Under the pieces are notes generated by a model. It saw nothing but the letters and a program-made list of their open reading frames with translations. It did not search any database and was not told the DNA's origin. From Hymenopus coronatus (Eukaryota; Arthropoda; Insecta; Mantodea; Hymenopodidae), in NCBI GenBank assembly GCA_030762935.1, contig CM060890.1, positions 151,624,129 to 151,688,128 of the forward strand: a DNA stretch of 64,000 nt, written 5' to 3'. The translations under genes and the position numbers were made by a program. This document shows positions 42,343-57,200 of the stretch, piece by piece (position 1 is the first letter of the stretch; each line of letters opens with the position of its first letter).

Positions 42343-42763
42343 AAAATGTGACCAAATGCTGTTGCAACACTTCTAAATAATGGGAAAAATTATGAAAATC
42401 TTATTTTGACTCTCCTTAAGTATAGCAGTCATCTATTAGTTTATACAATTATTCTTCCTTTATTTTGTACTATTGTGCATTCTGCTTTGAAACACTTCAG
42501 ACAGGTAATCATGAGCCATCTTCATTCATACTTAGATATCTTTCCCATTTAAGTCTTATTTTTTCTCATCAGGGTTTTGCCCTAATTTAGTATTTCTCCT
42601 GTTTCTCAAAGTTTCATACATTGCTTTACGATTGATTGAAATACATCACATACTGAAATCTGTTGATGAAGTAGGCAAAATACGCCTGCAAAACATGACC
42701 AGGTAATTTATTACTTAGTAAAGCAATTCAAGTGTAAATTTGACTCATTTTATAACCAATGTA
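42343..42763. other. Unassigned sequence
   Basis: AT-rich, no gene or element recognised. It is the left boundary of the large satellite. Confidence 0.4.
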
Positions 42764-43881
42764 TACTTAACATACCCACACCATTATTGTGTAGGAATGA
42801 AATACTTAATATAACCTCACCCTTATTGTGTAAGATTGAAATACTTGACATAACCTCACCATTATTGTGTAAGATTGAAATACTTAACATATTCACACCA
42901 TTATTGTGTAAGAATGAAATACTTAACATAACCTCACTATTATTGTGTAAGATAGAAATACTCCACATATCCTCACCATTATTGTGTAAGAATGAAATAC
43001 TTAACATAACCTCACCATTATTGTGTAAGATTGAAATACTTAAAATAACCTCACCATTATTGTGTAAGTTTGAAATACTTAACATAACCTCACCATTATT
43101 TTGTAAGAATGAAATACTTAACATAACCTCACCATTATTGTGTGAGATTGAAATACTTAATATAACATTAACATTTTTGTGTAAGTTTGAAATACTTAAC
43201 ATAACTTCACCATTATTTTGTAAGAATGAAATACTTAACATAACCTTACCATTATTTTGTAAGAATGAAATACTTAACATAATCTCACCATTATTTTTAA
43301 GATTGAAATACTTAACATATCCTCACCATTATTGTGTAAGAATGAAATACTTAACATAACCTCACCATTATTGTGTAAGATTGAAATACTTCCCATAACC
43401 TCACCATTATTGTGTAAGAATGAAAAACAAACTTGACATAACCTCACCATTATTGTGTAAGATTGAAAAACTTGACATTACCTCACCATTATTGTGAAAG
43501 ATTGAAAAACTTGACATAACCTTACTATTATTGTGTAAGATTGAAATACATAACATATCCTCACAATTATCGAGTAAGATTGAAATACTTAACATAACCT
43601 CACCATTATTGTGTAAGAATGAAATACTTAACATATCCTCACCGTTTCTGTGTAAGATTCAAATACTTGACATAACTTCACCATTATTGTGTAAGAATGA
43701 AATACTAAACATAACCTCACCATTATTGTGTAAGATTGAAATACTTAGCATATCCTCACCATTATTATGTAAGATTGAAATGCTTGACATAACCTCACCA
43801 TTATTGTGTAAGAATGAAATACTTAACATATCCTCACCATTATAGTGTAAGATTGAAATACTTGACATAACCTCACCATTA

Positions 43882-46800
43882 TTGTATAAGAATGAAATAA
43901 GTCACATATCATCACCATTATTGTGTAAGAATGAAATACTTAACATATCCTCACCATTATTGTGTAAGATTGAAATACTTGACATAACCTCACCATTATT
44001 GTTAAGAATGAAATACTTAACATATCCTCATCATTGTTGCATAAGATTGAAATACTTAATTAACCTCACCATTGTTGTGTAACAATGACATACTTGACAT
44101 AACCTCACCATTGTTGTGTAAGATTGAAACACTTGACATAAGCTCTTCATTGTTGTGTAAAATTGAAATACTTGACATAACCTCACCATTATTGTGTAAG
44201 ATTGAAGTACTTGACATAGCCTCACCATTGTTGTGTAAGATTGAAATATTTGACATAACCTCACCATTATTGTGTAAGATTGAAACACTTCACATATCCT
44301 CACCATTATTGTGTAAGATTGAAATACTTGACATAACCTCACCATTATTGTGTAAGATACAAATACTGGACAAAACCTCAAGGGTTATTGTGTAAGAATG
44401 AAATACTTAGCATTTCCTTGCCATTATTGTGTAAGATTGAATAGCTTGACATAACCTCACCATTATTGTGTAAAAATGAAAAATTAACATATGCTCACCA
44501 TTATAGTGTAAGATTGAAATACTTGACATAACCTCACCATTATTGTGTAAGATACAAATACTGGACAAAACCTCAAGGGTTATTGTGTAAGAATGAAATA
44601 CTTAGCATTTCCTCAACATTATTGTGTAAGATTGAATAGCTTGACAAACCTCACCATTATTGTGTAAAAATGAAAAATTAACATATGCTCACCATTATAG
44701 TGTAAGATTGAAATACTTGACATAACCTCACCATTATTGTGTAAGAATGAAATATTTGACAAAACCTCATCATTATTGTGTAAGTTTGAAACACTTAACA
44801 TAACCTCACCATTGTTGTGTAAGATTGAAATACTTGACATAACCTCACCATTATTGTGTAAGAATGAAAAACAAACTTGACATAACCTCACCATTATTGT
44901 GTAAGATTGAAAAACTTGACATTACCTCACCATTATTGTGTAAGATTGAAAAACTTGACATTACCTCACCATTATCGTCTAAAATTGAAAAACTTGACAT
45001 AACCTCACTATTATTGTGTAAGATTGAAATACTTAACATAACCTCACAATTATCGAGTAAGATTGAAATACTTAACATAGCCTCACCATTATTGTGTAAG
45101 AATGAAATACTTAACATATCCTCACCATTACTGTGTAAGATTGAAATACTTGAGATAAACTCACCATTATTGTGTAAGAATGAAATACTAATCATAACCT
45201 CACCATTATTTTATAACAATGAAATACGTAGCATATCCTCACCATTATTATGTAAGATTGAAATGCTTGACATAACCTCACCATTATTGTGTAAGAATGA
45301 AATACTTAACATATCCTCACCATTATTGTGTAACAATGAAATACATAGAATATCCACACCATTATTATGTAAGATTGAAATGCTTGACATAACCTCAATA
45401 TTATTGTGTAAGAATGAAATACTTCACATAACCTCACCATTGTTGTGTAAGATTGAAATACTTGACATAACCTCACCATTGTTGTGAAAAATTGAAATAC
45501 TTGACATAACCTCACCATTATTGTGTAAGATTGAAGTACTTGACATAACCTCACCATTATTGTGTAAGAATGAAATATTTGACAAAACGTCATCATTATT
45601 GTGTTAGTTTGAAACACTTAACATAACCTCACCATTGTTGTGTAAGATTAAAATACTTGACATAACCTCACCATTATTGTGTAAGAATGAAAAACAAACT
45701 TGACATAACCTCACCATTATTGTGTAAGATTGAAAAACTTGACATAACCTCACCATTATCGTCTAAAATTAAAAAACTTGACATAACCTCACTATTATTG
45801 TGTAAGATTGAAATACTTAACATAACCTCACAATTATCGAGTAAGATTGAAATACTTAACATAACCTCACCATTATTGTGTAAGAATGAAATACTTAACA
45901 TATCCTCACCATTACTGTGTAAGATTGAAATACTTGAGATAAACTTACCATTATTGTGTAAGAATGAAATACCAAACATAACCTCACCATTATTGTGTAA
46001 CAATGAAATACATAGCATATCCACACCATTATTATGTAAGATTGAAATGCTTGACATAACCTCACCATTATTGTGTAAGAATGAAATACTTAACATATCC
46101 TCACCATTATAGTGTAAGATTGAAATACTTGACATAACCTCACCATTATTGTATAAGAATGAAATAAATCACATATCATCACCATTATTGTGTAAGAATG
46201 AAATACTTAACATATCCTCACCATTATTGTGTAAGATTGAAATACTTGACATAACCTCACCATTATTGTTAAGAATGAAATACTTAACATATGCTCATCA
46301 TTGTTGCATAAGATTGAAATACTTAATTAACCTCACCATTGTTGTGTAACAATGACATACTTGACATAACCTCACCATTGTTGTGTAAGATTGAAACACT
46401 TGACATAAGCTCTTCATTGTTGTGTAAAATTGAAATACTTGACATAACCTCACCATTATTGTGTAAGATTGAAGTACTTGACATAGCCTCACCATTGTTG
46501 TGTAAGATTGAAATATTTGACATAACCTCACCATTATTGTGTAAGATTGAAACACTTCACATATCCTCACCATTATTGTGTAAGATTGAAATACTTGACA
46601 TAACCTCACCATTATTGTGTAAGATACAAATACTGGACAAAACCTCAAGGGTTATTGTGTAAGAATGAAATACTTAGCATTTCCTCACCATTATTGTGTA
46701 AGATTGAATAGCTTGACATAACCTCACCATTATTGTGTAAAAATGAAAAATTAACATATGCTCACCATTATAGTGTAAGATTGAAATACTTGACATAACC

Positions 46801-49800
46801 TCACCATTATTGTGTAAGATACAAATACTGGACAAAACCTCAAGGGTTATTGTGTAAGAATGAAATACTTAGCATTTCCTCACCATTATTGTGTTAGATT
46901 GAATAGCTTGACAAACCTCACCATTATTGTGTAAAAATGAAAAATTAACATATGCTCACCATTATAGTGTAAGGTTGAAATACTTGACAAAACCTCACCA
47001 TTATTGTGTAAGAATGAAATATTTGACAAAACCTCATCATTATTGTGTAAGTTTGAAACACTTAACATAACCTCACCATTGTTGTGTAAGATTGAAATAC
47101 TTGACATAACCTCACCATTATTGTGTAAGAATGAAAAACAAACTTGACATAACCTCACCATTATTGTGTAAGATTGAAAAACTTGACATTACCTCACCAT
47201 TATTGTGTAAGATTGAAAAACTTGACATTACCTCACCATTATCGTCTAAAATTGAAAAACTTGACATAACCTCACTATTATTGTGTAAGATTGAAATACT
47301 TAACATAACCTCACAATTATCGAGTAAGATTGAAATACTTAACATAGCCTCACCATTATTGTGTAAGAATGAAATACTTAACATATCCTCACCATTACTG
47401 TGTAAGATTGAAATACTTGAGATAAACTCACCATTATTGTGTAAGAATGAAATACTAATCATAACCTCACCATTATTTTATAACAATGAAATACGTAGCA
47501 TATCCTCACCATTATTATGTAAGATTGAAATGCTTGACATAACCTCACCATTATTGTGTAAGAATGAAATACTTAAAATATCCTCACCATTATTGTGTAA
47601 CAATGAAATACATAGAATATCCACACCATTATTATGTAAGATTGAAATGCTTGACATAACCTCAATATTATTGTGTAAGAATGAAATACTTCACATAACC
47701 TCACCATTGTTGTGTAAGATTGAAATACTTGACATAACCTCACCATTGTTGTGAAAAATTGAAATACTTGACATAACCTCACCATTATTGTGTAAGATTG
47801 AAGTACTTGACATAACCTCACCATTATTGTGTAAGAATGAAATATTTGACAAAACGTCATCATTATTGTGTTAGTTTGAAACACTTAACATAACCTCACC
47901 ATTGTTGTGTAAGATTAAAATACTTGACATAACCTCACCATTATTGTGTAAGAATGAAAAACAAACTTGACATAACCTCACCATTATTGTGTAAGATTGA
48001 AAAACTTGACATAACCTCACCATTATCGTCTAAAATTAAAAAACTTGACATAACCTCACTATTATTGTGTAAGATTGAAATACTTAACATAACCTCACAA
48101 TTATCGAGTAAGATTGAAATACTTAACATAACCTCACCATTATTGTGTAAGAATGAAAAACAAACTTGACATAACCTCACCATTATTGTGTAAGATTGAA
48201 AAACTTGACATAACCTCACCATTATCGTCTAAAATTAAAAAACTTGACATAACCTCACTATTATTGTGTAAGATTGAAATACTTAACATAACCTCACCAT
48301 TATTGTGTAAGATTGAAATACTTCCCATAACCTCACCATTATTGTGTAAGAATGAAAAACAAACTTGACATAACCTCACCATTATTGTGTAAGATTGAAA
48401 AACTTGACATTACCTCACCATTATTGTGAAAGATTGAAAAACTTGACATAACCTTACCATTATTGTGTAAGATTGAAATACATAACATATCCTCACAATT
48501 ATAGAGTAAGATTGAAATACTTAACATAACCTCACCATTATTGTGTAAGAATGAAATACTTAACATATCCTCACCGTTACTGTGTAAGATTCAAATACTT
48601 GACATAACTTCACCATTATTGTGTAAGAATGAAATACTAAACATAACCTCACCATTATTGTGTAAGATTGAAATACTTAGCATATCCTCACCATTATTAT
48701 GTAAGATTGAAATGCTTGACATAACCTCACCATTATTGTGTAAGAATGAAATACTTAACATATCCTCACCATTATAGTGTAAGATTGAAATACTTGACAT
48801 AACCTCACCATTATTGTATAAGAATGAAATAAGTCACATATCATCACCATTATTGTGTAAGAATGAAATACTTAACATATCCTCACCATTATTGTGTAAG
48901 ATTGAAATACTTGACATAACCTCACCATTATTGTTAAGAATGAAATACTTAACATATCCTCATCATTGTTGCATAAGATTGAAATACTTAATTAACCTCA
49001 CCATTGTTGTGTAACAATGACATACTTGACATAACCTCACCATTGTTGTGTAAGATTGAAACACTTGACATAAGCTCTTCATTGTTGTGTAAAATTGAAA
49101 TACTTGACATAACCTCACCATTATTGTGTAAGATTGAAGTACTTGACATAGCCTCACCATTGTTGTGTAAGATTGAAATATTTGACATAACCTCACCATT
49201 ATTGTGTAAGATTGAAACACTTCACATATCCTCACCATTATTGTGTAAGATTGAAATACTTGACATAACCTCACCATTATTGTGTAAGATACAAATACTG
49301 GACAAAACCTCAAGGGTTATTGTGTAAGAATGAAATACTTAGCATTTCCTCACCATTATTGTGTAAGATTGAATAGCTTGACATAACCTCACCATTATTG
49401 TGTAAAAATGAAAAATTAACATATGCTCACCATTATAGTGTAAGATTGAAATACTTGACATAACCTCACCATTATTGTGTAAGATACAAATACTGGACAA
49501 AACCTCAAGGGTTATTGTGTAAGAATGAAATACTTAGCATTTCCTCACCATTATTGTGTAAGATTGAATAGCTTGACAAACCTCACCATTATTGTGTAAA
49601 AATGAAAAATTAACATATGCTCACCATTATAGTGTAAGATTGAAATACTTGACAAAACCTCACCATTATTGTGTAAGAATGAAATATTTGACAAAACCTC
49701 ATCATTATTGTGTAAGTTTGAAACACTTAACATAACCTCACCATTGTTGTGTAAGATTGAAATACTTGACATAACCTCACCATTATTGTGTAAGAATGAA

Positions 49801-52800
49801 AAACAAACTTGACATAACCTCACCATTATTGTGTAAGATTGAAAAACTTGACATTACCTCACCATTATTGTGTAAGATTGAAAAACTTGACATTACCTCA
49901 CCATTATCGTCTAAAATTGAAAAACTTGACATAACCTCACTATTATTGTGTAAGATTGAAATACTTAACATAACCTCATAATTATCGAGTAAGATTGAAA
50001 TACTTAACATAGCCTCACCATTATTGTGTAAGAATGAAATACTTAACATATCCTCACCATTACTGTGTAAGATTGAAATACTTAACATAGCCTCACCATT
50101 ATTGTGTAAGAATGAAATACTAATCATATCCTCACCATTATTATGTAAGATTGAAATGCTTGACATAACCTCACCATTATTGTGTAAGAATGAAATACTT
50201 AAAATATCCTCACCATTATTGTGTAACAATGAAATACATAGAATATCCACACCATTATTATGTAAGATTGAAATGCTTGACATAACCTCAATATTATTGT
50301 GTAAGAATGAAATACTTCACATAACCTCACCATTGTTGTGTAAGATTGAAATACTTGACATAACCTCACCATTGTTGTGAAAAATTGAAATACTTGACAT
50401 AACCTCACCATTATTGTGTAAGATTGAAGTACTTGACATAACCTCACCATTATTGTGTAAGAATGAAATATTTGACAAAACGTCATCATTATTGTGTTAG
50501 TTTGAAACACTTAACATAACCTCACCATTGTTGTGTAAGATTAAAATACTTGACATAACCTCACCATTATTGTGTAAGAATGAAAAACAAACTTGACATA
50601 ACCTCACCATTATTGTGTAAGATTGAAAAACTTGACATAACCTCACCATTATCGTCTAAAATTAAAAAACTTGACATAACCTCACTATTATTGTGTAAGA
50701 TTGAAATACTTAACATAACCTCACAATTATCGAGTAAGATTGAAATACTTAACATAACCTCACCATTATTGTGTAAGAATGAAATACTTAACATATCCTC
50801 ACCATTACTGTGTAAGATTGAAATACTTGAGATAAACTTACCATTATTGTGTAAGAATGAAATACCAAACATAACCTCACCATTATTGTGTAACAATGAA
50901 ATACATAGCATATCCACACCATTATTATGTAAGATTGAAATGCTTGACATAACCTCACCATTATTGTGTAAGAATGAAATACTTAACATAACCTCACCAT
51001 TATTGTGTAAGAATGAAATACTTAACATATCCTAACCATTGTTGTATAAGATTGAAATACTTAACATAACCTCACCATTGTTGTGTAAGAATGAAATACT
51101 TGACATAACCTCTACCATTGTTGTGTAAGATTGTAATAATTGTAATAACCTCACTATTGTTGTGTAAATTGAAACACTTTACATAATCTCGCCATTATAT
51201 TGTAAGATTGAAATATTTAACATAACCTCACAATTATCGAGAAAGATTGAAATACTTAACATAACCTCACCATTATTGTGTAAGAATGAAATACTTAACA
51301 TATCCTCACCATTACTGTGTAAGATTGAAATACTTGACATAACCTCACCATTATTGTATAAGAATGAAATACTAAACATAACCTCATCATTTTTGTGTAA
51401 GATTTAAATACTTGACATAACCTCACCATTATTGTATAAGAATGAAATAAGTCACATATTATCACCATTATTGTGTAAGAATAAAATACTTAACATATCC
51501 TCACCATTATTGTGTAAGAATGAAATACTTAACATATCCTCACCATTATTGTGTAAGATTGAAATACTTGACATAACCTCACCATTAGTGTGTAAGAATG
51601 AAATACTTAACATATCCTAACCATTGTTAAAAAGATTGAAATACTTAACATAACCTCACCATTGTTGTGTAAGAATGAAATACTTGACATAACCTCTACC
51701 ATTGTTGTGTAAGATTGTAATAATTGACATAACCTCACCATTGTTGTGTAAATTGAAACACTTGACATAACCTCGCCATTATTGTGTAAGATTGAAGTAT
51801 TTGACATAACCTCACCATTGTTGTGTTAGATGGAAATACTTGACATAACCTCACCATTATTGTGTAAGAATGAAAAACAAATTTGACATAACCTCACCAT
51901 TATTGTGGAAGATTGAAAAACTTGACAACACCTCACCATTATTGTGTAAGATTGAAAAACTTGACATAACCTCACCATTATCGTCTAAAATTGAAAAACT
52001 TGACATAACCTCACCATTATTGTGTAACATAACCTCACAATTATCGAGTAAGATTGAAATACTTAACATAACCTCAACATTATTGTGTAAGAATGAAATA
52101 CTTATCATATTCTCACCATTACTGTGTAAGATTGAAATACTTGACATAACCTCACCATTATTGTGTAAGAATGAAATACTAAACATACCCTCACCATTAT
52201 TTTGTAAGAATGAAATACTTGTCATAACCTCACCATTATTGTGTAAGAATGAAATACTTAACATATCCTCACCATTGTTGTATGAGATTGAAATACTTAA
52301 CATAACCTCACCATTGTTGTGTAAGAATGAAATACTAAACATAACCTCACCATTATTTTGTAACAATGAAATACGTAGCATATCCTCACCATTATTATGT
52401 AAGATTGAAATGCTTGACATAACCTCACCATTATTGTGTAAGAATGAAATACTTAACATATCCTCACCATTACTGTGTAAGATTGAAATACTTGAGATAA
52501 ACTCACCATTATTGTGTAAGAATGAAATACTAAACATAACCTCACCATTATTTTGTAACAATGAAATACGTAGCATATCCTCACCATTATTATGTAAGAT
52601 TGAAATGCTTGACATAACCTCACCATTATTGTGTAAGAATGAAATACTTAACATATCCTCACCATTATTGTGTAACAATGAAATACATAGCATATCCACA
52701 CCATTATTATGTAAGATTGAAATGCTTGACATAACCTCACCATTATTGTGTAAGAATGAAATACTTCACATAACCTCACCATTGTTGTGTAAGATTGAAA

Positions 52801-53500
52801 TACTTGACATAACCTCACCATTGTTGTGAAAAATTGAAATACTTGACATAACCTCACCATTATTGTGTAAGATTGAAGTACTTGACATAACCTCACCATT
52901 ATTGTGTAAGAATGAAATATTTGACAAAACGTCAACATTATTGTGTTAGTTTGAAACACTTAACATAACCTCACCATTGTTGTGTAAGATTAAAATACTT
53001 GACATAACCTCACCATTATTGTGTAAGAATGAAAAACAAACTTGACATAACCTCACCATTATTGTGTAAGATTGAAAAACTTGACATAACCTCACCATTA
53101 TCGTCTAAAATTAAAAAACTTGACATAACCTCACTATTATTGTGTAAGATTGAAATACTTAACATAACCTCACAATTATCGAGTAAGATTGAAATACTTA
53201 ACATAACCTCACCATTATTGTGTAAGAATGAAATACTTAACATATCCTCACCATTACTGTGTAAGATTGAAATACTTGAGATAAACTTACCATTATTGTG
53301 TAAGAATGAAATACCAAACATAACCTCACCATTATTGTGTAACAATGAAATACATAGCATATCCACACCATTATTATGTAAGATTGAAATGCTTGACATA
53401 TCCTCACCATTATTGTGTAAGAATGAAATACTTAACATAACCTCACCATTATTGTGTAAGAATGAAATACTTAACATATCCTAACCATTGTTGTATAAGA
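43882..53500. repeat. Higher-order repeat, about 2.27 kb basic period, in the 39-bp satellite
   Basis: Unusual units act as markers: a CATAACCTCAAGGGTTATTG unit pair 200 bp apart, a short AATGAAAAACAAACTTGACA unit, and a TAATTAACCTCACC unit. The segment at 43,882 recurs at 46,149 (+2,267) and 48,814 (+2,665). The one at 45,687 recurs at 47,954 (+2,267), 50,580 (+2,626) and 53,029 (+2,449). Differences in spacing are whole blocks of units gained or lost, including a 199-bp local duplication at 48,153. Confidence 0.88.
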
Positions 53501-54241
53501 TTGAAATACTTAACATAACCTCACCATTGTTGTGTAAGAATGAAATACTTGACATAACCTCTACCATTGTTGTGTAAGATTGTAATAATTGTAATAACCT
53601 CACCATTGTTGTGTAAATTGAAACACTTGACATAACCTCGCCATTATTGTGTAAGATTGAAATATTTAACATAACCTCACAATTATCGAGTAAGATTGAA
53701 ATACTTAACATAACCTCACCATTATTGTGTAAGAATGAAATACAAAACATATTCTCACCATTACTGTGTAAGATTGAAATACTTGACATAACCTCACCAT
53801 TATTGTGTAAGAATGAAATACTAAACATAACCTCACCATTATTTTGTAAGAATGAAATACTTGTCATAACCTCACCATTATTGTGTAAGAATGAAATACT
53901 TAACATATCCTCACCATTGTTGTATGAGATTGAAATACTTAACATAACCTCACCATTGATGTGTAAGAATGAAATACTTGACATAACCTCATCATTGTTG
54001 TGTAAGATTGAAATACTTGACATTATCTCACCATTGTTGTGTAAAATTGAAATACTTGACATAACCTCACCATTATTGTGTAAGATTGAAGTACTTGACA
54101 TAACCTCACCATTATTGTGTAAGAATGAAATACTTGACAAAACCTCACCATTATTGTGTAAGATTCAAGTACTTGACATAACCTCACCATTATTGTGTAA
54201 GAATGAAATACTTGACATAACTTCAGCAATAGTGTGTAAGA

Positions 54242-57200
54242 TTGAAACACTTACACATTTCCGCACCATTATTGTGTAAGATTGAAATACTTAACATAAT
54301 CTCACCATTATTGTGTAAGATACAAATACTTGACAAAACCTCACCATTATTGTGTAAGAATGAAATACTTAACATATCCTCACTATTATTGTGTAAGAAT
54401 GAAATACTTAACATATCCTCACCATTATTGTGTAAGATTGAAATACTTATCATATCCTCATCATTATTATGTAAGAATGAAATACTTAACATATCCTCAC
54501 CATTATTGTGTAAGATTGAAATACTTGACATTACTTCACCATTATTGTGTAAGAATGAAATACTTAACATAACCTCACCATTATTGTGTAAGATTGAAAT
54601 ACTTAACATATCCTCACCATTATTGTGTAAGAATGAAATGCTTGACATAACCTCTACCATTGTTTTGTAAGATTGTATTTAATTGACATAACCTCACCAT
54701 TGTTGTGTAAATTGAAACACTTGACATAACCTCGCCATTATTGTGTAAGATTGAAGTATTTGACATAACCTTACCATTGTTGTGTAAGATGGAAATACTT
54801 GACATAACCTCACCATTATTGTGTAAGAATGAAAAACAAAATTGACATAACCTCACCATTATTGTGGAAGATTGAAAAACTTGACATTACCTCACCATTA
54901 TTGTGTAAGATTGAAAAACTTGACATAAGCTCACCATTATCGTCTAAAATTGAAAAACTTGACATAACCTCGCCATTATTGTGTAAGATTGAAGTATTTG
55001 ACATAACCTCACCATTGTTGTGTAAGATGGAAATACTTGACATAACCTCACCATTATTGTGTAAGAATGAAAAACAAAATTGACATAACCTCACCATTAT
55101 TGTGGAAGATTGAAAAACTTGACATAAGCTCACCATTATCGTCTAAAATTGAAAAACTTGACATAACCTCACCATTATTGTGTAAGATTGAAATACTTAA
55201 CATAACCTCACAATTATCGAGTAAGATTGAAATACTTAACATAACCTCACCATTATTGTGTAAGAATGAAATACTTAACATATTCTCAACATTACTGTGT
55301 AAGATTGAAATACTTGACATAACCTCACCATTATTGTGTAAGAATGAAATACTAAACATAACCTCACCATTATTGTGTAAGAATGAAATACTTGTCATAA
55401 CCTCACCATTATTGTGTAAGAATGAAATACTTAACATATCCTCATCATTGTTGTATGAGATTGAAATACTTAACATAACCTCACCATTGTTGTGTAAGAA
55501 TGAAATACTTGACATAACCTCACCACTGTTGTGTAAGATGGAAATACTTGATATTATCTCACCATTGTTGTGTAAAATTGAAATACTTGACATAACCTCA
55601 CCATTATTGTGTAAGATTGAAGTACTTGACATAACCTCATCATTATTGTGTAAGATTCAAGTACTTGACATAACCTCACCATTATTGTGTAAGAATGAAA
55701 TACTTGACAAAACCTCATCATTATTGTGTAAGTTTGAAGCACTTAACATAACTTCACCATTGTTGTGTAAGATTGAAATACTTGACATAACCTCAGCATT
55801 AGTAAGTAAGATTGAAACACTTCACATATCCGCACCATTATTGTGTAAGATTGAAATACTTAACATAATCTCACCATTATTGTGTAAGATACAAATTCTT
55901 GACAAAACCTCACCATTATTGTGTAAGAATGAAATACTTAACATATCCTCATCATTATTATGTAAGAATGAAATACTTAACATATCCTCACCATTATTGT
56001 GTAAGATTGAAATACTTGACATAATCTCACCATTATTGTGTAAGAATGAAATACTTAACATAACCTCACCATTATTGTGTAAGATTGAAATACTTAACAT
56101 ACCCTCACCATTATTGTGTAAGAATGAAATACTTAACATAACCTCACCATTGTTGTGTAAATTGAAACACTTGACATAACCTCGCCATTATTGTGTAAGA
56201 TTGAAGTATTTGACATAACCTCACCATTGTTGTGTAAGATGGAAATACTTGACATAACCTCACCATTATTGTGTAAGAATGAAAAACAAAATTGACATAA
56301 GCTCACCATTATTGTGGAAGATTGAAAAACTTGACACTACCTCACCATTATTGTGTAAGATTGAAAAACTTGACATAACCTCACCATTATCGTCTAAAAT
56401 TGAAAAACTTGACATAACCTCACCATTATTGTGTAACATAACCTCACAATTATCGAGTAAGATTGAAATACTTAACGTAACTTCACCATTATTGTGTAAG
56501 AATGAAATACTTAACATATTCTCACCATTACTGTGTAAGATTGAAATATTTGACATAACCTCACCATTATTGTGTAAGAATGAAATACTAAACATAACCT
56601 CACCATTATTTTGTAAGAATGAAATACTTGTCATAACCTCACCATTATTGTGAAAGAATGAAACACTTAACATATCCTCACCATTGTTGTATGAGATTGA
56701 AATACTTAACATAAGCTCACCATTGTTGTGTAAGATTGAAGTACTTGACATAACCTCACCATTATTGTGTAAGAATGAAATACTTGACAAAACCTCATCA
56801 TTATTGTGTAAGTTTGAAGCACTTAACATAACTTCACCATTGTTGTGTAAGATTGAAATACTTGACATAACCTCAGCATTAGTGTGTAAGATTGAAACAC
56901 TTCACATATCCGCACCATTATTGTGTAAGATTGAAATACTTAACATAATCTCACCATTATTCTGTAAGATACAAATTCTTGACAAAACCTCACCATTATT
57001 GTGTAAGAATGAAATACTTAACATATCCTCATCATTATTATGTAAGAATGAAATACTTAAAATATCCTCACCATTATTGTATAAGATTGAAATACTTGAC
57101 ATAATGTCACCATTATTGTGTAAGAATGAAATACTTAATATAACCTCACCATTATTGTGTAAGATTGAAATACTTAACATACCCTCACCATTATTGTGTA

